From: DAOTTI01 sp034437795
GTDB taxonomy: Bacteria > Chloroflexota > UBA11872 > UBA12225
NCBI GenBank assembly: GCA_034437795.1
Contig: DAOTTI010000190.1
Span: forward strand, 1-12,567
Reading direction: 5' to 3'
Length of the DNA stretch: 12,567 nt
Part shown: positions 1 to 6,570 of the stretch, one piece after another
How positions within the stretch are numbered: position 1 is the first letter of the stretch
Layout of the letters: each line of letters begins with the position of its first letter
Program-made: the position numbers and the translations under genes
Notes under the pieces: generated by a model
Database searches by the model: none
The model's input: only the letters and a program-made list of their open reading frames with translations
Told to the model about the DNA's origin: nothing

Positions 1-325
1 CGCCCGGCGAGCCACCGCGCCCAAAGGGCGCGGCGCAGCCCGCAGCGGCCAGCCAGGTGGCGGCCGCCGCGCCAGCGGGCCGGAGCAGGCGCCGGCGGGC
101 GAGGCCATCGCTCCGGCGCCACACGCGTGCGCGGCTACTCGTGAAGGACCACGCCTCTGGGCCGGCGCGAACCGCTTCTGCCCGCGCGCCGCTGCCCTGC
201 CCGCCGGCCCTACCGGTTCCGCCGTCGGCCCTGTGGCCGGCGCCTGCCATCGCGCGGGCGCCGGCCCGAGCGCCATTCAGGCCGGCCAGCCGGCCGCCAT
301 CCTCGACCCGCTCATTCACGGCCAT
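1..325 (-). CDS. Partial secreted protein, possible Tat-exported lipoprotein (C-terminus beyond left edge)
   Basis: The frame is open from an ATG at 325 to the window edge (108 codons). A strong ribosome binding site, GGAGGT at 333-338, sits 7 nt before the ATG, and a promoter-like pair lies further upstream (TTGACA 396-401, TACCAT 373-378). Residues 1-75 are rich in Ala, Gly and Arg and look disordered. Residues 76-98 then read like an export signal: twin arginine in ARRRLLR, a hydrophobic stretch, and a lipobox-like LAAAGC ending at Cys97. Lipoproteins anchored this way are often solute-binding proteins of ABC transporters, but the mature domain is outside the window, so function is unknown. 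The signal lies unusually far from the start. A GTG at 124 would give a normal-length signal peptide but has no visible ribosome binding site. In DNA this rich in GC an open frame alone is weak evidence; the start signals make the case. Confidence 0.5.
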   Translation of the reverse strand, partial: MAVNERVEDGGRLAGLNGARAGARAMAGAGHRADGGTGRAGGQGSGARAEAVRAGPEAWSFTSSRARVWRRSDGLARRRLLRPAGAAAATWLAAAGCAAPFGRGGSPG

Positions 326-332
326 CGTAGAC

Positions 333-338
333 ACCTCC
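333..338 (-). promoter_or_regulatory. Ribosome binding site of the left-edge gene
   Basis: The minus strand reads GGAGGT 7 nt before the ATG at 325, a near-perfect Shine-Dalgarno sequence at ideal spacing. It is the main reason for choosing 325 over the downstream GTG at 124. Confidence 0.6.
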
Positions 339-372
339 GCGTCCTGGCTCAGTGCGGTGCGCCCCCCGGCTG

Positions 373-401
373 ATGGTAGCGCAGGTTTCTCAAGCTGTCA
401 A
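373..401 (-). promoter_or_regulatory. Sigma-70-type promoter of the left-edge gene
   Basis: On the minus strand a perfect -35 box TTGACA (396-401) is followed after 17 bp by TACCAT (373-378), which matches 4 of 6 positions of the -10 consensus. Transcription would begin near 366, giving a leader of about 40 nt before the ATG at 325. The -10 box overlaps GTAGCG (376-381), a half-site of the palindrome at 423-435. Confidence 0.5.
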
Positions 402-422
402 TCCGTTAGTGGAGCAAACCAT

Positions 423-435
423 CGCTACTGTAGCG
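423..435. promoter_or_regulatory. Perfect 13-bp palindrome, possible operator between divergent promoters
   Basis: CGCTAC-T-GTAGCG is a perfect inverted repeat around a single central base. It covers the place where the -35 box of the sulfatase promoter would lie. The half-site GTAGCG recurs at 376-381 across the -10 box of the divergent promoter. One regulator could therefore contact both promoters. No protein is identified; this is inferred from position and symmetry. Confidence 0.4.
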
Positions 436-444
436 AACCTAGTC

Positions 445-453
445 TGCTATACT
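445..453 (+). promoter_or_regulatory. Extended -10 promoter element of the sulfatase gene
   Basis: TGCTATACT contains TATACT (448-453), one mismatch from TATAAT, preceded by the TGn extension. The -35 position (about 425-430) has no good match, as is usual for extended -10 promoters. Transcription would start near 460, leaving a leader of about 100 nt before the ATG at 559. Confidence 0.45.
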
Positions 454-558
454 GCGGCGCCGGCCGACGCGACGGCCGCCGGATGGCCACTGGCGGGGGG
501 GCGGCCAGCGCCGGCGCCAGCGAATGGAGCAAGGGTAACCAGGGAGGACCCTTACCGG

Positions 559-2031
559 ATGGCGACCAGCGGGATGCAGGCCGCGTCGGCAATGGGGCGC
601 GTCGAGCGGCCGCTGAACGTATTGTGGCTGATGAGCGACCAGCATGCCGCCGGCGCGCTGGGCTGTTACGGCAACCGCATCGTGCGTACGCCGCGTCTGG
701 ACCGGCTCGCCGCCGAGGGGCTGCGCTTTGAGCGCGCCTATTGCAGCTACCCCGTGTGCGTGCCGGCGCGCTTTACGATGCTCACCGGGCGCTACCCCCA
801 CCACACCGGCTGCACTGGCAACCACACGCCCCTGCCGCTGCGCGAGCGGACGGTGGCCCACCACTTCAGCGCGGCCGGCTACGCCACCGCCTTCATTGGC
901 AAGATGCATCCGGTGGATGCGCAGACCCACGGCTTCGATTACTACGTTGACTTCGGCCATTACTACGACTATCTTGGTCCCCGAACCGAGGTGTATGTCC
1001 TGGGCATGGGCGCCGGGGATACCGGCGCCGGCATGCCGTGGCTCTCGATGTACTTCGAGCGCCCCGACCGCGCTTCGTGGAATGCGCTCCGGCCGGAGCG
1101 CCCGCGCGGGCCGGGCGCCATCGCGCGGGCGCTGGAGCCGGCGCAGGTCCTGCCGGAGGAGGACCACTTCGAGAGCTTCGTCGCACGGGAGACGATCCGC
1201 TTCCTGCGCACCTACCGCGACGAGCCCCTGTTCGTCGTCGCCAGCCTGCTCAAGCCCCACGCCCCATTTGCGCCCCCGCCGGAGTACCGCGCGCTCTACT
1301 CGCCTGATGAGATCCCCCTGCCCCGCTGGCCGGCGGGGCACCTGGACGCCGTGCCGGCGCAATCGAAGGCGCGCCCCATCCCCGGCGCCGGCACGCCGGC
1401 CGGCGACGCCATCGCGCGGCAGTTCCTGACCGCCTACTACGGCAACGTCAGCCACCTGGACGAATGCTGCGGTCGCATCCTGGACGCACTGGATGAATTG
1501 GGGCTGCGCGAGCGCACGCTGGTGCTGTACACCACCGACCACGGCGAGATGGCCTACGAGCACGGCCTGCACGGCAAGGGCAACTTCTTTGACGGGGCGG
1601 CGCGCATCCCGCTCATCGCCCGGCTGCCGGGGGTCGTGCCCGCCGGCACGGCCACCCGCGCGCTGGTGGATCAGGGGGACTTTGTGCCCACCCTGCTGGA
1701 ACTATGCGGCGTCGCGCCGGCGCCCCGCAGCCGGCCGCTCGATGGCGCGAGCTTTGCGCCCGTGCTGCGCGACCCATCGTCGCGCGGCAAGCCGTTCGCC
1801 TTCGGCGAATACGCCCTTGGCTCAGGGCGCCCCTTCTACATGCTCCGCGACGAGCGCTGGAAGTACATCTACTACACCGCCGGCGAACTGCGCGAGCAGC
1901 TCTATGACCTGGAGAACGACCCCGGCGAGTTCACCAACCTGGCCCTGGACCCGGGCCACCGCCCGACCTGCGAGCGCCTCCGGGCGCAGCTCTTCACCTT
2001 CCTGGGGGACGCCGCGCCCGCCTCTGCCTGA
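559..2031 (+). CDS. Cys-type sulfatase (alkaline phosphatase superfamily)
   Basis: This 490-residue protein is a formylglycine-dependent sulfatase, which hydrolyses a sulfate ester. The signature CVPAR (Cys67-Arg71) followed by LTG is present; Cys67 would be converted to formylglycine by a maturation enzyme not seen here. Likely metal and active-site residues are Asp27 in LMSDQH, Lys115 and His117 in GKMH, Lys232 and His234 in KPH, Asp327-His328 in TTDHGE, and Lys340 in HGKG. The C-terminus has the usual WKYI and LYDLENDPGE segments. There is no signal peptide, so it probably acts in the cytoplasm on an imported substrate, which cannot be named from sequence. The start is the ATG with GGGAGG at 542-547 (11-nt spacing); the frame extends upstream to 352 but without family similarity. 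A phosphonate monoester hydrolase role is possible. It diverges from the left-edge gene. Confidence 0.92.
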   Translation: MATSGMQAASAMGRVERPLNVLWLMSDQHAAGALGCYGNRIVRTPRLDRLAAEGLRFERAYCSYPVCVPARFTMLTGRYPHHTGCTGNHTPLPLRERTVAHHFSAAGYATAFIGKMHPVDAQTHGFDYYVDFGHYYDYLGPRTEVYVLGMGAGDTGAGMPWLSMYFERPDRASWNALRPERPRGPGAIARALEPAQVLPEEDHFESFVARETIRFLRTYRDEPLFVVASLLKPHAPFAPPPEYRALYSPDEIPLPRWPAGHLDAVPAQSKARPIPGAGTPAGDAIARQFLTAYYGNVSHLDECCGRILDALDELGLRERTLVLYTTDHGEMAYEHGLHGKGNFFDGAARIPLIARLPGVVPAGTATRALVDQGDFVPTLLELCGVAPAPRSRPLDGASFAPVLRDPSSRGKPFAFGEYALGSGRPFYMLRDERWKYIYYTAGELREQLYDLENDPGEFTNLALDPGHRPTCERLRAQLFTFLGDAAPASA

Positions 2032-2055
2032 CCGGCCCCTTGCGAACGCCGGTCA
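2029..2055 (+). terminator. Weak hairpin at the sulfatase stop codon
   Basis: TGACCGGC (2029-2036, including the stop) pairs perfectly with GCCGGTCA (2048-2055) across an 11-nt loop. No T-run follows, so it is at best a weak intrinsic terminator or a block shared by the two convergent genes. The second arm belongs to a repeated segment that recurs at 2118-2139. Confidence 0.3.
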
Positions 2056-2139
2056 CTCCTCCTGCGGCGTCTGAGGCGGCCCTGCGGGAGAACGAGCGTC
2101 TGCACAAACGGGGCGATCGCCGGTCACTCGTCCTCCTGC
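2047..2139. repeat. Short direct repeat duplicating the end of the DUF3048 gene
   Basis: The 19 nt at 2047-2065 and the 22 nt at 2118-2139 are near-identical, differing by a 3-nt gap. Both begin CGCCGGTCACTC and end TCCTGC. The right copy holds the last codons and TGA stop of the DUF3048 gene; the left copy is non-coding, 71 bp further on. It looks like a small local duplication. Confidence 0.6.
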
Positions 2140-3143
2140 CAGGCCTGCACCCGCGCCTCCGGCGCCACCAGCGAGATCCAGGCCGATCCCGGCGCCAGCG
2201 GGACGTTCCGGCCCAGGGCGTCATAGAAGGCGGTGAAGTGCCACGGCTCCGCGCGATGCCAGGTCGCTTCGATGAGCCACCCATCGCGGAAGATCCAGGC
2301 TGGCCCTGATCCCTGCAGCCGGTAGTCCAGGGAGCGGGATCCGTAGATGTCCTCGACGATGTCCGTCAGAAAGCTGGGCACGAACTGGACGATTACATTC
2401 TGGGTGGTGATCTGGGCCCGCAGCCCGTCGTCCCAGTGGGGCCGCCCCCCCATCCACCGCCAGTAGGCGCCGGTCGAGGGGTCGTACTCATAGCGCACCT
2501 GGAACCCGCTCTGATACGGCAGCACGATGCGGTTGGCCCGCTCCGCCCCGTCCGGCTCGTAGGGCCCGATGGGGAAGTATTCGCGGGAGGGGCCCAGGAG
2601 GGGGATCTCCCGCGCCAGCGCGGCCTGGCGGATGCGAGGCAGGTCGGTGTACGAGTTGTAGGGTCGCGGGCGCCACGGCACGCGAGTGAAGTACGGGTAG
2701 TTCTCCACCAGCTCAAAGCTGATGAAGTCGATCCAGCTCTGCCAGATCCGTTCCTGGATGCCGGTGGCGCCGCCATGGTAGACCAGGATGCCGTCGAACT
2801 GCTGCACGATCTCGATCGTCGCCAGCCGCCCCGAGCGCACGTTGCCGATTGGCCCCACATCCTGCTGGTCAAGGTAGACGGCGGAGAAGCGCGTCACCCC
2901 GCCCTCGGCGGTGTACTCGTAGACATAGGTCGCTGCCCCCAGGTTGGACGATGGGCGCGCACGCGGGTCGTTATCGATCTGGACAATGATGGGGCGCGCC
3001 CGCTCCGGCACCGCCGGCGGAGGCGCCGCCTCCTCGGGCGTCTCGCCTTCCTCCGCCCGCGCTGGGCCGAGGCGGCGGCCCAGCGCGCCCCAGGCGCCCA
3101 GGGCCATCGCGGGCACCACGCGCACGCACCCTCTTCGTCTCAT
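2124..3143 (-). CDS. Secreted DUF3048 (YerB-like) protein
   Basis: This 339-residue protein matches the DUF3048 family, whose best-known member is Bacillus YerB. The N-terminal domain (about 49-190) has the hallmarks RPIIVQIDND, TYVYEYTAEGGVTRFSAVY, QDVGPIGNVRSGR and VYHGGA, then RPYNSYTD. The C-terminal domain (about 205-332) contains the VQF and FRDG segments. Residues 1-30 form a signal peptide: MRRRGCVR, a hydrophobic core, and ARA before Glu31. There is no lipobox Cys, unlike many relatives, so release or anchoring by another route is likely. Residues 31-48 are an acidic, Pro-rich linker. The molecular role of the family is not established. The ATG at 3143 has GAGGAG only 3 nt upstream, a tight but usable spacing. 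It converges on the sulfatase and diverges from the COG4315-type gene. Confidence 0.9.
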   Translation of the reverse strand: MRRRGCVRVVPAMALGAWGALGRRLGPARAEEGETPEEAAPPPAVPERARPIIVQIDNDPRARPSSNLGAATYVYEYTAEGGVTRFSAVYLDQQDVGPIGNVRSGRLATIEIVQQFDGILVYHGGATGIQERIWQSWIDFISFELVENYPYFTRVPWRPRPYNSYTDLPRIRQAALAREIPLLGPSREYFPIGPYEPDGAERANRIVLPYQSGFQVRYEYDPSTGAYWRWMGGRPHWDDGLRAQITTQNVIVQFVPSFLTDIVEDIYGSRSLDYRLQGSGPAWIFRDGWLIEATWHRAEPWHFTAFYDALGRNVPLAPGSAWISLVAPEARVQAWQEDE

Positions 3144-3301
3144 GTGCTCCTCGCGACCCCCGTCCTTCGTTCACGGGGCTGCAAACGAGTCCCATGGTAG
3201 CCGGAAAAGCACCTACGATGGAAGCCCGCGCGCACCGGCCACGCTCGCGGCATCCGGCGGCACGCGCCGATCCGTACCTCCAGTGGGGAGGCGTGCACAT
3301 A

Positions 3302-3919
3302 ATGCGGCTACTGCGGCTCCGGACGGCGTCGATCGGGGGTATATGGGTGAAACCAGTGCGCCTGTGGCTCGCCACGGCCATGCTGCTGGCCAGCCTGGTC
3401 GGCCTGGCCAGCACGACGGGCCCTGCCAGCCCGGCGCGGGCCCAGGAGATAGTCCCGCCGCCAGAAGAGCTGATGCCGCCCACGGTGGCCATTGCCCAGC
3501 ATCCCGTTCTGGGGCCGCTGCTCACCGACCCTGCCGGCCGTACCCTGTACGTCTATGGCGCCGACACACCGGATCGCACGACGTGCACCGGCCCATGCGA
3601 GCAAGCCTGGCCGCCCTACGTCATCGATGGGGATCCCATCGCGCCGGCGGAGCTCCCCGGTGAGCTGGGAGCGATCATGCGGCCGGACGGCACGAGGCAA
3701 GTGACCTACGACCACCTGCCGCTCTACTACTACAGCCGTGACGCCCAGCCTGGAGACACGAACGGCCAGGGCATCGGCGGCGTGTGGTTCGTCGCCACGC
3801 CCGTCGCTACCCCCGTGCCGGCGGAAGGGGCCCCGGTCGACGCCGGCCAGACGCCCCCGGCGCCGACCACGCCACCACCCTACCGTGAGCGCCGGGAGTA
3901 CGGCGACTACGGCTATTAG
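3302..3919 (+). CDS. Secreted COG4315-type repeat protein (Lipoprotein_15 family)
   Basis: This 205-residue protein belongs to the family of predicted lipoproteins with the Yx(F/W/Y)xxD motif. It shows the two usual repeats: GPLLTDPAGRTLYVYGAD with TCTGPCEQAWPP (about 71-105), and HLPLYYYSRDAQPGDTNGQG with GVWFV (about 138-164). Cys95 and Cys99 may form a disulfide. A hydrophobic segment at 21-37 and ARA before Gln48 give an ordinary signal peptide; there is no lipobox. The tail (about 165-205) is rich in Pro, Thr and Tyr. The function of the family is unknown; an extracellular or cell-surface role is inferred. The ATG at 3302 follows GGGGAGG (3285-3291) by 10 nt. A GTG at 3347 with GGGGGT just before it would give a more compact signal peptide and is a real alternative. 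The stop overlaps that of the histidine kinase gene. Confidence 0.82.
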   Translation: MRLLRLRTASIGGIWVKPVRLWLATAMLLASLVGLASTTGPASPARAQEIVPPPEELMPPTVAIAQHPVLGPLLTDPAGRTLYVYGADTPDRTTCTGPCEQAWPPYVIDGDPIAPAELPGELGAIMRPDGTRQVTYDHLPLYYYSRDAQPGDTNGQGIGGVWFVATPVATPVPAEGAPVDAGQTPPAPTTPPPYRERREYGDYGY

Positions 3920-6048
3920 CCTGCGCCCTGCCGTCCCACCTTGTGGCCACGCGCGGCCGCGGATGCCAGGGATGCCACGGTCTGGCGCAGCGACGCCAGC
4001 GTCACGGGCTTGGCGACGACGGCATCGACGCCCGGCGGCGTCTGCGCGGCCGAGAGCATCAGGTCGCCGAAGCCGGTGACCAGCGCTACAGGGACCTCCG
4101 GCGCGAGCTGCTTGATGGCCGCGGCCACCTGGTCGCCGCTCATGTCCGGCATCGCCTGGTCCGTGAGCACGAGGTCGAAGGCGCCAGCGCGGAAGTGCGC
4201 CAGCGCCTCGTTGCCACCGGCAGCCGCAACGACGGTGTGCCCATCGGAAGCAAGCAGCGCCGTGATCACGCGGCGCACGTCCGGCTCGTCGTCCACTACC
4301 AAAATGGTGAGCGGACCCGACGAAGACCCATCCGCGGCCGGGGCTTCCTGGGGCACCTCCGGTGCCGGGTCCTGACGCACCGGCAGCGAGATGGTGAAGG
4401 TGGTGCCTTGACCAGGGGCGGTGGTGAAGGCGAGGGTGCCGCCGTGCCGGCGAACGGTGCCGTGGGTGATGGCCAGGCCCAGCCCGGTGCCATGCTCTCC
4501 TTTGGTGGAGAAGAACGGCTCCAGGCACCGTTCACGCACTACGTCGGTCATGCCGGTGCCGGTGTCGCGGACCTCGACCACGGCGTGCTGTCCGGTCGTG
4601 TAGGTGCGCAGGGTGAGGGTGCCGCCCGCCGGCATCGCGTCCACCGCGTTGAAGATCAGGTTCATCAGCGCCTCGCGCAGCTCAGTCTCGATGCCCAGCA
4701 CGGGCGGGACCGGCCGGAGGTCCAGCTGCACCGTGATCTGCGCGCCCCCGGCCTGGGCCTGGTCCTGCCATCTGGGCTGCGTCAGCAGCATGGTCTGCTC
4801 CACCAGCTGCTTCAGGTCGATGGCGGCGAGCACCTCCGCGGCCTCGCGCGGACGGTAGAACTCGCGCAGGCGCCGGACGACGCCGGCGGCGTCCTGCGCG
4901 CCGGTATGGATCAGGTGCAGATAGCGGCGGACTTGCTCGCGGTCCTCCAGGCCACGGGGGTCCTTGAGCAGCCACTCCGCGAAGCCGACCACCGGCGAGA
5001 GGGCGTTGTTCAGGTCGTGGGCGATCCCGCTCGCCATCTGCCCCAGCGCCTGCAGTCGCTCCTGCCGGACCACCTGCTTCTGCGTCGCCTCCAGGGCGAT
5101 GAGCGCCTCCCGCAGGCGCCGGTTGGCCTCGGTGAGCTCCCGCTCGGTCCGCTTCCTGGCCGTCACGTCCACCAGGACGCCCCGCAGCTGCGCCGGCCGG
5201 CCGCTGTCACCTGCGAGCACGCGGGTCATGTCGTGGACCCAGAGCGTGCGACCATCCGCCGTGATGACGCGATACTCTAGCTCATGGTCCCGACCGTCCA
5301 CCACCGCCGCGATGCACTCGCCAAGCACGCGGTCGAGGTCGGCCGGATGGACGAGGAGCTGCCAAACGTTGGGGGTCTTCAGCCACCACTCCACCGGGTA
5401 GCCGAGCAGCTCCTCCGCCCGCCGGTTGACGAAGGTCACGCGGAAGGTCGCTGCGTCGGCCTCCCAGACGATGGCGTCCAGCCCTTGTAGCAGGTCGCGC
5501 AAGCGGCGCTCCGCGGCCGCCGCGGTGGCGGCGCTCTTGCGCATGAGGGACGTGACCAGCGATCCCGTGGTCGCGAAGAGCAGCGGGTAGAGCAGCACCA
5601 CAGGCAGGTCTGCGGGGTCCAGTCTGACGGTGCCGGCGCCCGCCTCAAGCCGGCCGAGCAGGATGCCGCCGGTGGCCGCTACTGTCGTCAGCACGGTGCC
5701 CAGCGCGCCATGGCTGGCAGCCGCGGCCACGACGATCACGATGTAGGCCAGGTCAAAGGCGTCGCCGAGGAAGGGGCGGGTGCTGAGCAGGCTGAGGTGG
5801 ACCAGGACGCAGTCGAGCAGGCGTAACGCCAACTGCCCACCGGTTATCACCCGCGGCGCGTGGCGCAGTAGGAGCCAGATCAAGGCCGCCGAGCCAAGGG
5901 CCTCGGCGCCGATCACCGCCACGGCCGGCAGGGCGAGTGGCCCGAAGGCGAGTAAGAGCAGCAGCGGCGCAAGCAGGAAGACAAGCCGCAGGTACAAGAA
6001 GCGGCGCTCGACGTCCAGACGATCTTGTGGCTGGAGTAGTTCCTGCAA
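3916..6048 (-). CDS. Membrane-bound hybrid histidine kinase with PAS and receiver domains
   Basis: This 710-residue sensor kinase has about five to six hydrophobic segments (20-170), then a PAS domain with PAC (about 182-300) and a short coiled coil (about 300-335). The HisKA domain has phospho-acceptor His344 in GIAHDLNN. The ATP-binding domain (about 455-557) shows Asn467, DTGTGM (495-500), FFSTKG and GTGLGL (520-525). A receiver domain (about 580-695) has Asp586-Asp587, phospho-acceptor Asp630, Thr658 and Lys680. All catalytic residues are present, so it should be active. The ligand cannot be told: the membrane part matches no sensor I recognise and has no large outer loop. No response regulator with an output domain lies nearby, so phosphate may pass to a distant partner. 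The start is TTG, supported by GGAGGG (6053-6058) at 4 nt. Confidence 0.93.
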   Translation of the reverse strand: MQELLQPQDRLDVERRFLYLRLVFLLAPLLLLLAFGPLALPAVAVIGAEALGSAALIWLLLRHAPRVITGGQLALRLLDCVLVHLSLLSTRPFLGDAFDLAYIVIVVAAAASHGALGTVLTTVAATGGILLGRLEAGAGTVRLDPADLPVVLLYPLLFATTGSLVTSLMRKSAATAAAAERRLRDLLQGLDAIVWEADAATFRVTFVNRRAEELLGYPVEWWLKTPNVWQLLVHPADLDRVLGECIAAVVDGRDHELEYRVITADGRTLWVHDMTRVLAGDSGRPAQLRGVLVDVTARKRTERELTEANRRLREALIALEATQKQVVRQERLQALGQMASGIAHDLNNALSPVVGFAEWLLKDPRGLEDREQVRRYLHLIHTGAQDAAGVVRRLREFYRPREAAEVLAAIDLKQLVEQTMLLTQPRWQDQAQAGGAQITVQLDLRPVPPVLGIETELREALMNLIFNAVDAMPAGGTLTLRTYTTGQHAVVEVRDTGTGMTDVVRERCLEPFFSTKGEHGTGLGLAITHGTVRRHGGTLAFTTAPGQGTTFTISLPVRQDPAPEVPQEAPAADGSSSGPLTILVVDDEPDVRRVITALLASDGHTVVAAAGGNEALAHFRAGAFDLVLTDQAMPDMSGDQVAAAIKQLAPEVPVALVTGFGDLMLSAAQTPPGVDAVVAKPVTLASLRQTVASLASAAARGHKVGRQGAG

Positions 6049-6052
6049 GTGG

Positions 6053-6058
6053 CCCTCC
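6053..6058 (-). promoter_or_regulatory. Ribosome binding site supporting a TTG start
   Basis: The minus strand reads GGAGGG 4 nt before TTG at 6048. There is no ATG or GTG in a better position, so the kinase gene most likely starts at this rare codon. Confidence 0.6.
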
Positions 6059-6228
6059 GCTTAGCCGTCAGCCGGCCCCGACGCTGGCCCCATCCGCGTG
6101 GAGCCATGCCATGAGCCGCACCTGCGCCACGACCGGCGCCTCCCGCGCCCGGCCCGCGAGCGCCGGCCGCCGCCGGCCGGTTCCGGCCTGACACCGCGGG
6201 CGCAGCGGGTCGATTGGCGTCACCGGCG

Positions 6229-6282
6229 TCCCACCAGGATAACGCTCGGCGGCCGCGCCGGCAACCGGCGTTGCCGGTGGGA
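6229..6282. repeat. Nested palindrome, two-level hairpin
   Basis: The inner hairpin is CCGGCAAC (6258-6265), loop CGGC, GTTGCCGG (6270-6277), a perfect 8-bp stem. Outside it TCCCACC (6229-6235) pairs with GGTGGGA (6276-6282); the outer arm overlaps the inner stem by 2 nt, so the two could be alternative structures. There is no T-run, so it is not an obvious terminator. Confidence 0.4.
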
Positions 6283-6340
6283 GATAGCGCGGGCCTCACC
6301 CCCGACGTCCCCGCTCCGACGCCGAGACGCGGAAGGGTAG

Positions 6341-6443
6341 CCCTCACCCCCTTTGGTCACGTCCGCGCCGCACCCCCTACCCCACGCCGCCCCACCGTGC
6401 GGCTTGGCCCCGCCGCCCCTTCTCCCGCACGCGGGAATGGGAA
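6341..6443. repeat. Decayed CCCTCACCC hairpin repeat
   Basis: The stretch opens with CCCTCACCCC (6341-6350) and ends with TCTCCCGCACGCGGGAATGGGA, whose CCCGC and GCGGG arms form a hairpin. The same layout, CCCTCACCC then TCTCCC and GGGAGA arms, is found in cleaner form at 8173-8200 and 8254-8288. I interpret all three as one family of intergenic repeats, this copy being longest and most decayed. Confidence 0.4.
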
Positions 6444-6532
6444 GCGACGGCCGCGGGAAGAGAATGGCCGTCACCTCCTGGCGCTGGCCGGCAGTGCTGC
6501 GCGCTCGATGGGGCGCAATCGGGCGCCGTCGC

Positions 6533-6562
6533 TTGCCCGCCGGCCTTCCGGACCGGTACCTT
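6533..6562 (+). promoter_or_regulatory. Promoter of the CoA-transferase gene, likely leaderless
   Basis: TTGCCC (6533-6538) and TACCTT (6557-6562) are separated by 18 bp. Only 8 nt lie between the -10 box and the ATG at 6571, so transcription would start at or next to the start codon. No ribosome binding site is visible, which fits a leaderless message. Confidence 0.45.
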
Positions 6563-6570
6563 GCCCGCAG

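Larger units (their letters stand above)
6059..6570. other. Gene-free gap with palindromes and a decayed hairpin repeat
   Basis: I see no convincing gene in this stretch. Open frames on both strands have Arg/Pro-rich, unstructured translations and no start signals. It holds a nested palindrome (6229-6282), two CCTCACCCCC motifs (about 6294 and 6342), and a C-rich segment ending in the hairpin CCCGC-AC-GCGGG (6424-6435). The promoter of the CoA-transferase gene lies at its right end. The kinase promoter should lie at its left end but is not recognisable. Confidence 0.5.

Noticed and set aside
352..558. In-frame upstream extension of the sulfatase from a GTG
   Set aside because: These 69 codons span the predicted promoter and palindrome, have no similarity to sulfatases, and a ribosome binding site supports the ATG at 559.
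57..731. A 224-codon plus-strand open frame across the left region
   Set aside because: It runs antisense to the edge gene and into the sulfatase in another frame. The translation is Arg/Ala/Pro-rich with no recognisable domain, typical of spurious frames in GC-rich DNA.
439..1572. A 377-codon minus-strand frame antisense to the sulfatase
   Set aside because: It mirrors the codon structure of the sulfatase gene and has no domain or start signal.
3943..5280. A 445-codon plus-strand frame antisense to the histidine kinase
   Set aside because: The opposite strand encodes a kinase with every motif intact; this frame is a shadow with a His/Gly/Arg-rich unstructured translation.
6214..6570. In-frame upstream extension of the CoA-transferase
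   Set aside because: The family consensus starts just after the ATG at 6571. The upstream 119 codons cover repeat DNA and the predicted promoter.
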